Source: Halobacillus faecis
Lineage (GTDB): Bacteria; Bacillota; Bacilli; Bacillales; Halobacillaceae
Assembly (NCBI RefSeq): GCF_007991335.1
Contig: NZ_BJYD01000017.1
Location: 1-64,000 of the forward strand
DNA: 64,000 nucleotides
Direction: 5' to 3'
The notes beneath the pieces were generated by a model, which saw nothing but the letters and a program-made list of their open reading frames with translations, was not told where the DNA came from and searched no databases. Every line of letters starts with the position of its first letter. Position 1 is the first letter of the stretch. This document shows, in pieces, positions 42,003-50,206 of this stretch. The translations under genes and the position numbers were made by a program.

Positions 42003-42464
42003 CTAAGATTCTCCATTGAATGACATTTTTTCCTGTATACTTCCATCTTTTTTATGAACGACTACTTGTGTTCCTTTGTTCTCAGCAATCTCTTTCGCTC
42101 GATCAATCGCGTCCTGCTTCTTGTCAAAAACATTAGAAGGTTGTTTCGCATCTTCCGTTTTAACGGCCCAGCCTTCTTCATGTGCAACTACATGTTGTCC
42201 CTTTTCAAGAAGTTCCGGGCGACTTTCTCCCCGTTCTTGGTCTCTTGATTTTAGGTTTTTATCGCTCATCTGTTTCACACGATTGATTTCTTTCTCATCT
42301 GCGTTTTCATACCATTCTTTTGCCTGCTCTGTAGCGATAGGGATGGCCTGGCCCTCTTTATATCCTTCGTCAATCATGGCGTTCGCTATATCAATCGCCT
42401 TTTTCCTGATTGGTGTTTCCAAGTTTTTAAGCGAACTTGGAAAATCATCTGTATCCCACGGCAT
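42003..42464 (-). CDS. ydaT: YdaT-like general stress protein fused to a DUF2188 domain
   Basis: This 153-residue protein has two parts. The N-terminal half (about 1-75) begins MPWDTDDFPSSLKNLETPIR and contains AIPIATEQAKEWY, which I recognise from B. subtilis YdaT. The C-terminal half (about 90-150) is a DUF2188 domain with HEEGWAVKTEDAKQPSNVF. B. subtilis ydaT is a sigma-B general-stress gene. The ATG at 42464 has GAGGAGGGC nine bases upstream. A more distal in-frame ATG at 42512 lies upstream of that site. A sigma-B-like promoter lies at 42501-42527. Confidence 0.87.
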   Translation of the reverse strand: MPWDTDDFPSSLKNLETPIRKKAIDIANAMIDEGYKEGQAIPIATEQAKEWYENADEKEINRVKQMSDKNLKSRDQERGESRPELLEKGQHVVAHEEGWAVKTEDAKQPSNVFDKKQDAIDRAKEIAENKGTQVVVHKKDGSIQEKMSFNGES

Positions 42465-42500
42465 TTCATTCGCCCTCCTCATTCGTTCATTATCTTTTTT

Positions 42501-42527
42501 ATTCCCTTCCACAAAGCGTGATTAAAC
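42501..42527 (-). promoter_or_regulatory. Sigma-B-like promoter of the ydaT-like gene
   Basis: On the minus strand, GTTTAA is followed after 15 bp by GGGAAT. The -35 is exact and the -10 differs at one base. It fits the known sigma-B control of ydaT in B. subtilis. Confidence 0.65.
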
Positions 42528-42632
42528 CAATCGGGGACCTTTGTCGAATTGAAACAGCTGAAAAAATAGGATACGATATTAACGTCCATAAGTTAGAAAA
42601 AATGACATCCTTTGATATTTCCCTGCCAAATT

Positions 42633-42642
42633 TAACCGGTTA
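42633..42642. promoter_or_regulatory. Palindrome TAACCGGTTA upstream of the pxp operon
   Basis: TAACCGGTTA is a perfect 10-bp palindrome, 74 bases before the pxpB start. It may be an operator for the operon. No kipR-like regulator gene was found nearby. Confidence 0.3.
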
Positions 42643-42715
42643 GTTAACGCAATACTCGCCATTCTGTAGAGTTGTTTGGCATCACTACTTTCAAAAGTGT
42701 ATAGGAGGTATTTTC

Positions 42716-43429
42716 TTGAATATAAGCATTCATCCTCTTGGAGATCAGGCTCTCCTTATTGATTTTGGAGAATCTATTAATGAGGAAACCAATCAACAAG
42801 TACGTCAAGCTGCCGCACAACTAGATGACCAAAAACCCAGCTGGATGATTGAATACATCCCAGCTTTTTCTACTCTAACCATTCTATATAACCCCTACTA
42901 CATAGCTAAACAGATAGGTTCACAAGATCTTCTTCCCTATGAATGGGCCCGAACAGAAGTGTTAGCATTGTTATCCCAATCCTCCACCTATCACTCTGAG
43001 GAGAGAACTATAGAAATACCTGTATGCTACGGAGGAGAATGGGGACCAGATCTCTCCTTCGTAGCTTCACATAATAGCATGAGCGAAGAAGAAGTCATAG
43101 ACACCCACATGAATGGGGATTACCTTGTGTACATGATTGGATTTGCACCCGGCTTTCCATATATCGGTGGAATGAATAAAAAAATTGCTGCTCCCCGGCA
43201 TGACGATCCAAGGCTTTCGATTCCTTCAGGCACCGTTGGGATTGCCGGAGAACAAACGGGAGTATATCCTATTGAAACTCCAGGGGGATGGCAATTGATC
43301 GGCAGAACCCCTCTCAAACTTTTCGAACCTGATCGAGATCGTCCTTCTCTACTTCAAGCAGGAGACCGCATTCGTTTCACACGCATTGATGAAGCAGAAT
43401 ATATACAACTAAAGGAGGGGGAACAATGA
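42716..43429 (+). CDS. pxpB: 5-oxoprolinase subunit PxpB (KipI)
   Basis: This 237-residue protein matches the allophanate-hydrolase-subunit-1 family (KipI/PxpB). Landmarks are IHPLGDQALLIDFGE, YLVYMIGFAPGFPYIGGM and PSGTVGIAGEQTGVYPIETP. With PxpC and PxpA it forms the ATP-dependent 5-oxoprolinase that opens pyroglutamate to glutamate. KipI also inhibits KinA in B. subtilis; such a link to the kinase in this window is only possible. The start is TTG at 42716 behind ATAGGAGG. It overlaps pxpC by four bases. Confidence 0.94.
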   Translation: MNISIHPLGDQALLIDFGESINEETNQQVRQAAAQLDDQKPSWMIEYIPAFSTLTILYNPYYIAKQIGSQDLLPYEWARTEVLALLSQSSTYHSEERTIEIPVCYGGEWGPDLSFVASHNSMSEEEVIDTHMNGDYLVYMIGFAPGFPYIGGMNKKIAAPRHDDPRLSIPSGTVGIAGEQTGVYPIETPGGWQLIGRTPLKLFEPDRDRPSLLQAGDRIRFTRIDEAEYIQLKEGEQ

Positions 43430-44427
43430 TTTCTGTACTGAAATCGGGGTTGATGACCACCATTCAGGATATAGGACGATATGGCTATCAAAAAGATGGA
43501 GTCATTGTGAGTGGAGCCATGGATCAACAGGCCCACCGAATCGCAAACCTCCTCGTCGGAAATCCTGCCGATGCGGCGACAATGGAAATGACACTTATGG
43601 GGCCTGTCCTTGAATTTCAAGAAGATGCCTTCATCGCTATCTGCGGGGGAAATCTTACGCCAATGATTGACGGTGAGAGTGTCGCCATGTGGAAACCATT
43701 GTACATAAAAGAAGGAAGTGAGCTTCGTTTTGGCAAACCCAAAAAAGGATTCAGATGCTACCTTTCCATTGCCGGAGGGTTTCAGGTGCGGAAGGTTATG
43801 GGAAGTTCGTCCACCTATCTGCGTGCAAACATGGGTGGTTTTGAAGGACGCACTCTAGAAAAAGGAGACCAGCTTCGTTTTGGTCACTCGGATTCTCAAC
43901 TTCGTTACTCAAAAGAACAAATGAAAACTGCGGATAAGCCTATATCCTTTAAAGAAGCTTCCTGGTTCGTCGGTCCTGAGTTCACCAATTATATGAAGGA
44001 CAATCAGCCGATCCGGGTTATGGCCGGCCGTGAATTTAAGTTATTCACAGAGAAGAGTAAAGAACAATTCTTCAACGATCCTTTTCAAATTGATTCGAAA
44101 TCAGACCGTATGGGGTACCGTTTAAGTGGCGGAACCTTAAAACTTGAAAATAAGAAAGATATCGTTTCAGAAGCGGTTACGTTCGGAACCATTCAAGTAC
44201 CTCCAGATGGGAATCCAATTTTACTAGTAGCAGATCACCAAACCACTGGCGGTTATCCCAAAATCGGACAAGTGGCTTCGATCGATCTACCTAGAGTCGC
44301 ACAAATGCGGCCCGGAGAAAGTATCAGATTTACACCTATTTCTCACGAAGAAGCTCAACGCCTGCTCTTAGAAAAAGAAAAAAACTTAAAACAACTGCAA
44401 AGAGGGATTGAAACCAAACGACTATGA
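43426..44427 (+). CDS. pxpC: 5-oxoprolinase subunit PxpC (KipA)
   Basis: This 333-residue protein belongs to the allophanate-hydrolase-subunit-2 family (biotin-dependent carboxylase-like). Landmarks are SGLMTTIQDIGRYGYQKDGV, RCYLSIAGGF and GSSSTYLRANMGGFEGR. The late part is IQVPPDGNPILLVADHQTTG. It is the partner of PxpB in the 5-oxoprolinase complex. The ATG at 43426 overlaps the pxpB stop (ATGA), typical of tight stoichiometric coupling. GAGG lies nine bases upstream. Confidence 0.94.
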   Translation: MISVLKSGLMTTIQDIGRYGYQKDGVIVSGAMDQQAHRIANLLVGNPADAATMEMTLMGPVLEFQEDAFIAICGGNLTPMIDGESVAMWKPLYIKEGSELRFGKPKKGFRCYLSIAGGFQVRKVMGSSSTYLRANMGGFEGRTLEKGDQLRFGHSDSQLRYSKEQMKTADKPISFKEASWFVGPEFTNYMKDNQPIRVMAGREFKLFTEKSKEQFFNDPFQIDSKSDRMGYRLSGGTLKLENKKDIVSEAVTFGTIQVPPDGNPILLVADHQTTGGYPKIGQVASIDLPRVAQMRPGESIRFTPISHEEAQRLLLEKEKNLKQLQRGIETKRL

Positions 44428-44439
44428 GGAGGAGAATCT

Positions 44440-45213
44440 ATGCATATCGTAGACTTGAATTGTGATATGGGAGAAAGTTTCGGCCGCTATACCATTGGCC
44501 GTGACGAGGAAATAATGAAATACGTAACCTCCGCGAATATCGCATGCGGCTACCATGCCGGAGATCCATCTATCATGAAAAAAACGGTCCGAATGGCGCT
44601 GGAACATAACGTCGGGATTGGCGCCCATCCAGGTCTTCCAGATCTAGCGGGCTTCGGCCGACGTCCGATGGATATTTCCGAAGAAGAAGCTTATGATATG
44701 GTGGTCTATCAAATCGGAGCTCTGAAAGGATTTGTGGATACTGAAGGGGGACGTCTACAACACGTTAAGCCCCACGGAGCTCTCTTTAACATGGCTGCGA
44801 AAGACCAATCCTTGGCACACGCCATTGCCAAAGCTATTTACGATGTGGACTCTGAGCTAGTCCTCTTTGGACTGGCAGGAAGTGAACTCGTGAAAGCCGG
44901 GCATGAACAAGGGCTTAAGACAGCAAGCGAAGTATTCTCAGATCGAACTTATCAACAGGATGGATCACTTACTTCCCGAAGAGAACCAAACGCGCTCATC
45001 ACCGATCACCAGCAGGCGGTGGAACAAGTCATTCGCATGATTAAAGAAAACAAGGTCCGTACCGTACAAGACACGGATATTGATATTGATGTTCATACGA
45101 TTTGTATTCACGGTGACGGAGGAAGCGCGATCGATTTCGCCAACTATATTACAAAAGCCCTGAAAGAATCAGAAATCACACTTCAATCCATCAGTGAATT
45201 TATCACAAAATAA
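44440..45213 (+). CDS. pxpA: 5-oxoprolinase subunit PxpA (LamB/YcsF family)
   Basis: This 257-residue LamB/YcsF protein is the third subunit of the 5-oxoprolinase. Landmarks are [42 protein letters not shown] and [23 protein letters not shown] comes near the end. It has the polysaccharide-deacetylase-like fold with metal-binding Asp and His. ATG at 44440 follows GAGGAG. The three genes lie within 12 bases or overlap, and the complex scavenges pyroglutamate formed from glutamine. Confidence 0.95.
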   Translation: MHIVDLNCDMGESFGRYTIGRDEEIMKYVTSANIACGYHAGDPSIMKKTVRMALEHNVGIGAHPGLPDLAGFGRRPMDISEEEAYDMVVYQIGALKGFVDTEGGRLQHVKPHGALFNMAAKDQSLAHAIAKAIYDVDSELVLFGLAGSELVKAGHEQGLKTASEVFSDRTYQQDGSLTSRREPNALITDHQQAVEQVIRMIKENKVRTVQDTDIDIDVHTICIHGDGGSAIDFANYITKALKESEITLQSISEFITK

Positions 45214-45264
45214 GTAAACAATAGAATTCATACATCACAACCAACATAACAAAGGAGCTACTCC

Positions 45265-46455
45265 ATGAAAGAACAATCGACAAGAAGTCTCCTGTTAGGA
45301 GCCGCTTTCTTGATGGCGACGTCCGCCATCGGTCCTGGCTTCCTGACACAAACGACTCACTTCACTCAACAACTTGCAGCAAGTTTCGGATTCGTCATCT
45401 TAATCTCCATTATTATAGACATCGGGGCCCAATTGAACATATGGCGAATCATTGCCGTATCTGAAAAACCGGCTCAAGACATCGCTAACAGCCTCCTCCC
45501 CGGCCTTGGAGTATTTTTATCTGTACTCATTGTTGCCGGTGGATTAGCCTTTAATATTGGGAATATCGCAGGCGCCGGCCTAGGTACCAATGTACTTTTC
45601 GGAATTCCACCTGAAATGGGGGCATTATTTAGTGGTATTGTAGCCATCGCCGTCTTTCTGGTGCGCGAAGCTGGTAAAGTCATGGACCGATTCGCACAAA
45701 TTGCTGGTTTCGTTATGATTGCTTTGACGATTTTCGTTATGTTCTCTGCCCAACCGCCTGTAGGAGAAGCGGTCACAAAAACATTCGTCCCTGATACGAT
45801 TGATTTTCTGGCGATCATCACACTCGTCGGGGGGACCGTTGGAGGCTATATTACATTCGCCGGTGGCCACCGTCTTCTAGACGCAGGTGTGAAAGGAAAA
45901 GAAGCACTCCCACAAGTCACAAAAAGTTCCGTGTCTGCGATTGGAATTGCCTCTGTCATGAGAATCTTCCTTTTCCTTGCTTCCCTGGGTGTTGTAGCCT
46001 CAGGTTTCACCCTGAACCCTGAAAACCCACCAGCTTCTGTTTTCCAGGCAGCCGCTGGAAATGTCGGATATAAAATCTTCGGTGTCATCATGTGGGCAGC
46101 TGCCGTAACTTCTGTCGTTGGAGCCGCTTATACATCTGTCTCATTCATTCGTACATTCAATAAAACGATCAACAAGTACCATAAATGGTTTATTGTCGCG
46201 TTTATCGTCATCTCAACCACCGTATTCGTTTCTGTCGGCGAGCCTGTCAAAGTGTTGATTCTTGTCGGCTCATTAAACGGCTTGATTCTACCTATTGCAC
46301 TGGGTGTCATGCTGGTTGCCGCATATAAACAAAAAATCGTTGGGGACTACAAACACCCGCTATGGTTGACCATCTTCGGTGTCCTCATCGTCATTGCCAT
46401 GTCCTACATGGGCGGCATGTCACTAATCCAAGGCATTCCAAAACTATTCGGTTAA
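45265..46455 (+). CDS. ycsG: NRAMP-superfamily transporter, YcsG-like
   Basis: This 396-residue membrane protein with about 11 helices belongs to the NRAMP superfamily in the YcsG group. The first helix has SAIGPGFLTQTTHFTQQLAA where manganese transporters have DPGN. The sixth-helix region is GGYITFAGGHRLLDAG and lacks the metal-coordinating MPH. Divalent-metal transport is therefore doubtful. Its place right after pxpBCA, as in B. subtilis, suggests transport of 5-oxoproline or a related compound. That is inference. ATG at 45265 follows AAAGGAG. Confidence 0.9.
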   Translation: MKEQSTRSLLLGAAFLMATSAIGPGFLTQTTHFTQQLAASFGFVILISIIIDIGAQLNIWRIIAVSEKPAQDIANSLLPGLGVFLSVLIVAGGLAFNIGNIAGAGLGTNVLFGIPPEMGALFSGIVAIAVFLVREAGKVMDRFAQIAGFVMIALTIFVMFSAQPPVGEAVTKTFVPDTIDFLAIITLVGGTVGGYITFAGGHRLLDAGVKGKEALPQVTKSSVSAIGIASVMRIFLFLASLGVVASGFTLNPENPPASVFQAAAGNVGYKIFGVIMWAAAVTSVVGAAYTSVSFIRTFNKTINKYHKWFIVAFIVISTTVFVSVGEPVKVLILVGSLNGLILPIALGVMLVAAYKQKIVGDYKHPLWLTIFGVLIVIAMSYMGGMSLIQGIPKLFG

Positions 46456-46459
46456 CCCC

Positions 46460-46489
46460 AAAGAGCTCAGGCAATCTGAGCTCTTTTTT
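46460..46489 (+). terminator. Terminator of the pxp-ycsG operon
   Basis: AAGAGCTCAG and CTGAGCTCTT arms are followed by TTTT, immediately after the ycsG stop. Confidence 0.87.
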
Positions 46490-46500
46490 CATGCACTAAA

Positions 46501-46951
46501 GCTCCCAATTGTGGAAGACTCAGTTTCGAGACGATTGTGTGGTTCTAGGGGCTCCGGGAAAAGGTTCGCTCCTTTGCCATGAAAGATTCTCGAGACCACT
46601 TCTAAAAATTGACTCTTATGATTGAGGAAAGTGGATGATTAGAACCCTGCCGCAGTACGTAAAATCTTGATCCAGAGCGCTTTGCACCTCTAACAGTTGG
46701 ATAGTGGGAGCCTCTAAATTCGTATAGGCGTTTGTTTCTAACTTACATCGAAAGGGGTGGTTGGGAAGCTGCGAGACTCCCGCGGGAATGGATCGACTGG
46801 CAAGACCCCACAGTGCGCAAGCACGAGGAGGCTTGCCGTCATCCCCGCAGGAAAGGGAGTAGCATCCCAGCCACCCCTGACGCCCAACAAGGCAACGAAC
46901 CCCGGAAACCTCTCGAAACTGAGTCTTCTACAATCCTGCCATATCCTTTAA
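46501..46951. repeat. Large composite copy of the dispersed inverted-repeat element
   Basis: GAAGACTCAGTTTCGAGA at 46514-46531 and its exact reverse complement at 46911-46928 bracket about 380 bp. The right flank again reads ACAATCCTGCCAT. The interior holds an unrelated hairpin repeat (46753-46878) and no convincing gene. It looks like a copy of the 41524-41658 element enlarged by insertion or recombination. I see no gene between 46456 and 47042. Confidence 0.72.
46753..46878. repeat. 126-bp Bacillaceae-type hairpin repeat inside the composite element
   Basis: AGGGGTGGTTGGGA pairs with TCCCAGCCACCCCT at the ends, one mismatch. The interior GCGAGACTCCCGCGGG and CCCCGCAGGAAAGGGAG are familiar to me from intergenic repeats of many Bacillaceae genomes. 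There is no coding capacity. Confidence 0.7.
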
Positions 46952-47042
46952 TTAGGAAGTGGGTATTGAAGCCCCTTTTTGTTCGAATTTTTAGTGAAAG
47001 AGGATTACACTAGAAGAAACTTATACATAAGGAGTGGTTTGG

Positions 47043-47705
47043 TTGCGAAATCTGGAGACTTGGAAGCAAGTAGATCAGTACTTTATCGATCAGCTGATTC
47101 CCGCAGATCCTGTTATGGAGAATGTACGAAAAGCAAACGAAGAAGCAGGACTCCCTTCCATCGACGTGTCTGCCGTCCAGGGAAAGATGCTTCAGCTTTT
47201 TGTGAAAATGAAAGCCGCGAAAAATGTTTTGGAGATTGGCACTCTCGGTGGATACAGCACCATATGGATGGCGAAATCCCTCCCTGAAGATGGTCACGTC
47301 ACTACATTAGAATTCAACCCGACACATGCCGAAGTGGCCTCCAGGAATATGGAAATGGCAGGAGTGAAGGATAAGGTTGAAGTGATTGTCGGTCCCGCTC
47401 TTAAATCTTTGCCCACTTTAGAGGGACGGGAACCCTTCGATTTTATTTTTATTGATGCAGATAAGAATAATAATCCCCACTATATCAAAGAAGTTCTTAA
47501 GCTATCCAAGCCCGGTACGACGATTTTAGTAGATAATGTTGTACGGGATGGGGAACTGCTCGACTCAGAAAGCAAGGATAAGAGTATTTTGGGCATACGA
47601 GAGATGTTTGACGTATTAAACAACCACCCCCACCTTGATTCCACAGCTTTTCAAACAGTAGGAAGCAAAGGATATGACGGTTTCGTCCTAGCCGTTGTAA
47701 CATAA
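47043..47705 (+). CDS. SAM-dependent O-methyltransferase (COG4122 family)
   Basis: This 220-residue methyltransferase of the catechol/caffeoyl-CoA O-methyltransferase-like family has SAM motif I in NVLEIGTLGGYSTIWMA. Metal and substrate residues lie in FDFIFIDADKNNNPHY and ILVDNVVRDG. The substrate is unknown. It resembles bacterial TrmR-type and small-molecule methyltransferases. The TTG at 47043 has AAGGAG eight bases upstream. A GTG at 47034 overlaps the site and is unlikely. It stands alone between the repeat region and the convergent PP2C-like gene. Confidence 0.88.
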   Translation: MRNLETWKQVDQYFIDQLIPADPVMENVRKANEEAGLPSIDVSAVQGKMLQLFVKMKAAKNVLEIGTLGGYSTIWMAKSLPEDGHVTTLEFNPTHAEVASRNMEMAGVKDKVEVIVGPALKSLPTLEGREPFDFIFIDADKNNNPHYIKEVLKLSKPGTTILVDNVVRDGELLDSESKDKSILGIREMFDVLNNHPHLDSTAFQTVGSKGYDGFVLAVVT

Positions 47706-47712
47706 AAAACCT

Positions 47713-47750
47713 AAACTAAGTGCACCTTTCATAGGAGGGTGCACTTAGTT
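47713..47750. terminator. Bidirectional terminator with the PP2C-like stop inside its stem
   Basis: AACTAAGTGCACC pairs with GGTGCACTTAGTT across a 12-base loop. The TAA stop of the minus-strand gene (47745-47747) lies within the right stem. Confidence 0.87.
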
Positions 47751-48560
47751 AAATTTAATCCATACCGCTGTTCGGTCATCGATATGGAGAGAATGTTTAT
47801 TCAGGTGTTCCGTTAATTCATGAACATAACCTTCCAACCCTACTTCTCGAATTCTCTGATACGTTTCTTCAAGGGTAAGTTCGGGATGAAATAAACCATC
47901 AGAAATAAGCAGGAGGCTCCGAATCCCTTTTCTTTTGATTACTCCTTGATCAAGGTATTCCATCACCTCAGGCATTCCGTTAGCAACCGTATAGCCACCT
48001 TCCACATTTGCAAGCCGACGGTTGTAGCGAAGCTTATTCATGTGTAGATCATAGTAACTTTCAGGTGGAAGGTTCTCTCCAGCCTTTTTTCCTTCGACAC
48101 GTTTCTGCTTCGCTCTTTCGCTGATCCCTTTGACAGAGTCAATTGTGACAACCTTAAACTTTCCATTCTCATCCTCTACAAGAATCATAGAATCCCCTAG
48201 CTGCACATAATGAATCTGGTCATCCATAACTTTAACAACCGCTACGCATGTGGACCATCGTTCTTCTTCGAGTTCTGTCTGGACAGCGGATCTTTCCATC
48301 TCTTCCTTCAGATGTAGGTTGGCTTCTTCTACGGCCTTCACCAACTCTTCCCCACTCTTTAACCGCTCCATTTTAGTTTTGAAAATTCGTGCGGCAAGAT
48401 ACGCTCCATTATGGCCTGCTTCATCCTTGAAACAGACGAGCGGAGTTGCTCCATCTAAAACCCCATAAATACCAGCTTGTTCATTTAGAACAAAAGCGTC
48501 TTCGCATTCCTTTTTTTGCGGGCTCTTTTTTTGGATATGTTCCACGTATGTGACGTTCAA
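47745..48560 (-). CDS. PP2C-like serine/threonine phosphatase domain protein
   Basis: This protein of about 271 residues has the PPM/PP2C outline. CEDAFVLNEQAGIYGVLDGAT holds the first Asp and DG pair. VQLGDSMILVEDENG is the typical beta-strand core, and LLLISDGLFHP and DDRTAVWIKFN carry further metal Asp residues. It probably dephosphorylates a protein or acts in signalling; the target is unknown. TTG at 48560 has GGGGAG five bases upstream and overlaps the stop of the acetyltransferase (TTGA), giving translational coupling. A longer in-frame start at 48584 is less well supported. Confidence 0.82.
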   Translation of the reverse strand: MNVTYVEHIQKKSPQKKECEDAFVLNEQAGIYGVLDGATPLVCFKDEAGHNGAYLAARIFKTKMERLKSGEELVKAVEEANLHLKEEMERSAVQTELEEERWSTCVAVVKVMDDQIHYVQLGDSMILVEDENGKFKVVTIDSVKGISERAKQKRVEGKKAGENLPPESYYDLHMNKLRYNRRLANVEGGYTVANGMPEVMEYLDQGVIKRKGIRSLLLISDGLFHPELTLEETYQRIREVGLEGYVHELTEHLNKHSLHIDDRTAVWIKFN

Positions 48561-49114
48561 GTGATCTCCCCTTTCTTCAGCCACTCTTCTTTCAACATTC
48601 CGTACACCACATGGTCCGTATATTCATCATAAAGCCGGGCTGCTTGACGGATGACACCTTCCTGCTTAAAACCCAACCGCTCCGGCACTCCGCGACTCTT
48701 TGTATTCTGAGAGGCTGCTCGAATCTCAATTCGGTTCATACCTAGTGTCTTAAACGCATAGTCGAACAGAACGCGACAAGAACGTGTAAGCAGCCCCTTC
48801 CCTTTGTAATCAGCTCCCATCCAGTAGCCAATGCTTGTGAATTTATTTTTCTCATCAATTTCATGAAAATCAACGACACCAGCAATGTTTCCTTGATAAA
48901 GAATACAAACGGTCAGCCCGTTGTTTTCTGCATAACGGCGCAAACACATCTTTATGTAGTTTCTTGTATCTTCCACTTCTTTTGTAAAGTGGATCCATGG
49001 CAACCATGTTTTTATATGCTCTCTGGAACGATCCGATAGTCGGAATAGCTCTTCCGCATCACGGTGGTCGATCATCTTCAGTGATAATTCTTCATCGATT
49101 TTTTGTTCAAACAT
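48557..49114 (-). CDS. GNAT acetyltransferase, RimL/YdaF-like
   Basis: This 185-residue N-acetyltransferase is of the ribosomal-protein-serine (RimJ/RimL, YdaF) type. It shows TSIGYWMGADYKGKGLLTRS as the acetyl-CoA binding motif A, and RIEIRAASQNTKSRGVPERL with LGFKQEGVIRQA as motif B. The N-terminal ELFRLSDRSREHIKTWLPW is typical of YdaF. Substrate might be a ribosomal protein N-terminus or an amine. ATG at 49114 follows AAAGGGGGAG. It is coupled to the downstream phosphatase by a four-base overlap. Confidence 0.88.
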   Translation of the reverse strand: MFEQKIDEELSLKMIDHRDAEELFRLSDRSREHIKTWLPWIHFTKEVEDTRNYIKMCLRRYAENNGLTVCILYQGNIAGVVDFHEIDEKNKFTSIGYWMGADYKGKGLLTRSCRVLFDYAFKTLGMNRIEIRAASQNTKSRGVPERLGFKQEGVIRQAARLYDEYTDHVVYGMLKEEWLKKGEIT

Positions 49115-49177
49115 TAGTCTTCTCCCCCTTTTTATCTGTGGTCATTTGTATTCGACAGAATCCTCTCTTCTTCCTGC

Positions 49178-49214
49178 AAAAAAAGTACGGCAGAACAAGT
49201 CTGCCGTACTTTTT
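49178..49214 (-). terminator. Terminator of the acyl-CoA catabolic operon
   Basis: AAAGTACGGCAGA and TCTGCCGTACTTT arms are followed by a T-run on the minus strand, just past the stop at 49220. Confidence 0.9.
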
Positions 49215-49219
49215 ATAGG

Positions 49220-50194
49220 TTATGGCTTCAAGACCAGCTTTCCTTTTGTTTTTCTGGCCTGCATGACCTCATGAACATGAGCCGCTTCCTCTAAATCAAA
49301 CACACCACCGACAGTCAACTTCAATTCACCAGTCTTCACCATTTTCAATAAATGGTTCAAACTCTTTTCAAACAGGACAGGCTTCTTCATAATCTGTGGC
49401 AAAAAGAATCCAATGACCGATAGATTTCGATTCATAAGACCAGAAGGATACATTTGGGGCGGCTCTCCGCTGGCAACCCCATAAACTACGACTCTTCCAA
49501 ATCCTCTCATGCATTTGACGGTCTCGTGAAAAATATCGCCTCCAGCCATTTCCAGAGCCACATCGACTCCTCTGCCATCCGTCGCCTCCATTACTTCTTC
49601 ACGCCACATCGGATTCGTGTAGTTGATGGCGTAGTCTGCACCTAAATCACGGGCTAAGTTCAGCTTTTCATCTGTGCTGGCCGTTGCGATTACCTTTCCT
49701 GCTCCGAAATGTTTGGCTAGTTGGACAGCAAGGGAACCAACGCCTCCGGCCGCTGCATGAACAAGGACGGTTTCTCCTTTTTCCAGCCTCCCCATCGTTG
49801 TGAGAATATGATAGGCGGTTAACCCTTGTAAGGGTAAAGCTACAGCGGTTTCGTCTGTGACTTCGTTTGGAATGGGGATCAAAGTACTCTCATTCGCCTT
49901 CACATATTCGGCATAGCCCCCTGAACCAATGAGGGTCACGACACGATCTCCCTTACCGACACGGCTCACCCCTTCGCCTACCTCTTCAACGACCCCGGCA
50001 ACTTCTGCTCCAGGGATAAAGGGAAGTGGTGTGGGTACTACATAAGCCCCCTCACGCCTTGCTGTGTCCGCATAGTTCACTCCGATGGCATGAACTTTGA
50101 GAAGAACTTCTCCTTGTTCAAGCTCTGGTCGGTCGACATCCACCTTCTCCAATACGGAAGGCGCTCCATATTCTTTGAACTGAATCGCTTTCAT
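49220..50194 (-). CDS. NADPH:quinone oxidoreductase family protein (zinc-free MDR)
   Basis: This 324-residue medium-chain reductase of the quinone-oxidoreductase class has the family N-terminus HAIGVNYADTARREG and PGAEVAGVVEEVG. The nucleotide-binding turn is HAAAGGVGSLAVQLAKHFGA. No catalytic zinc ligands are seen. It could reduce an enoyl-CoA or quinone. Being last in the acyl-CoA operon, 12 bases after the enoyl-CoA hydratase gene, it probably acts on an alkene or oxo intermediate there. ATG at 50194 follows GAGGAGG. Confidence 0.88.
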   Translation of the reverse strand: MKAIQFKEYGAPSVLEKVDVDRPELEQGEVLLKVHAIGVNYADTARREGAYVVPTPLPFIPGAEVAGVVEEVGEGVSRVGKGDRVVTLIGSGGYAEYVKANESTLIPIPNEVTDETAVALPLQGLTAYHILTTMGRLEKGETVLVHAAAGGVGSLAVQLAKHFGAGKVIATASTDEKLNLARDLGADYAINYTNPMWREEVMEATDGRGVDVALEMAGGDIFHETVKCMRGFGRVVVYGVASGEPPQMYPSGLMNRNLSVIGFFLPQIMKKPVLFEKSLNHLLKMVKTGELKLTVGGVFDLEEAAHVHEVMQARKTKGKLVLKP

Positions 50195-50206
50195 CTTTTT
50201 CCCTCC

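Noticed and set aside
46732-47013. Open frames inside the composite repeat region
   Set aside because: They are contained in palindromic repeats and have no start signals.
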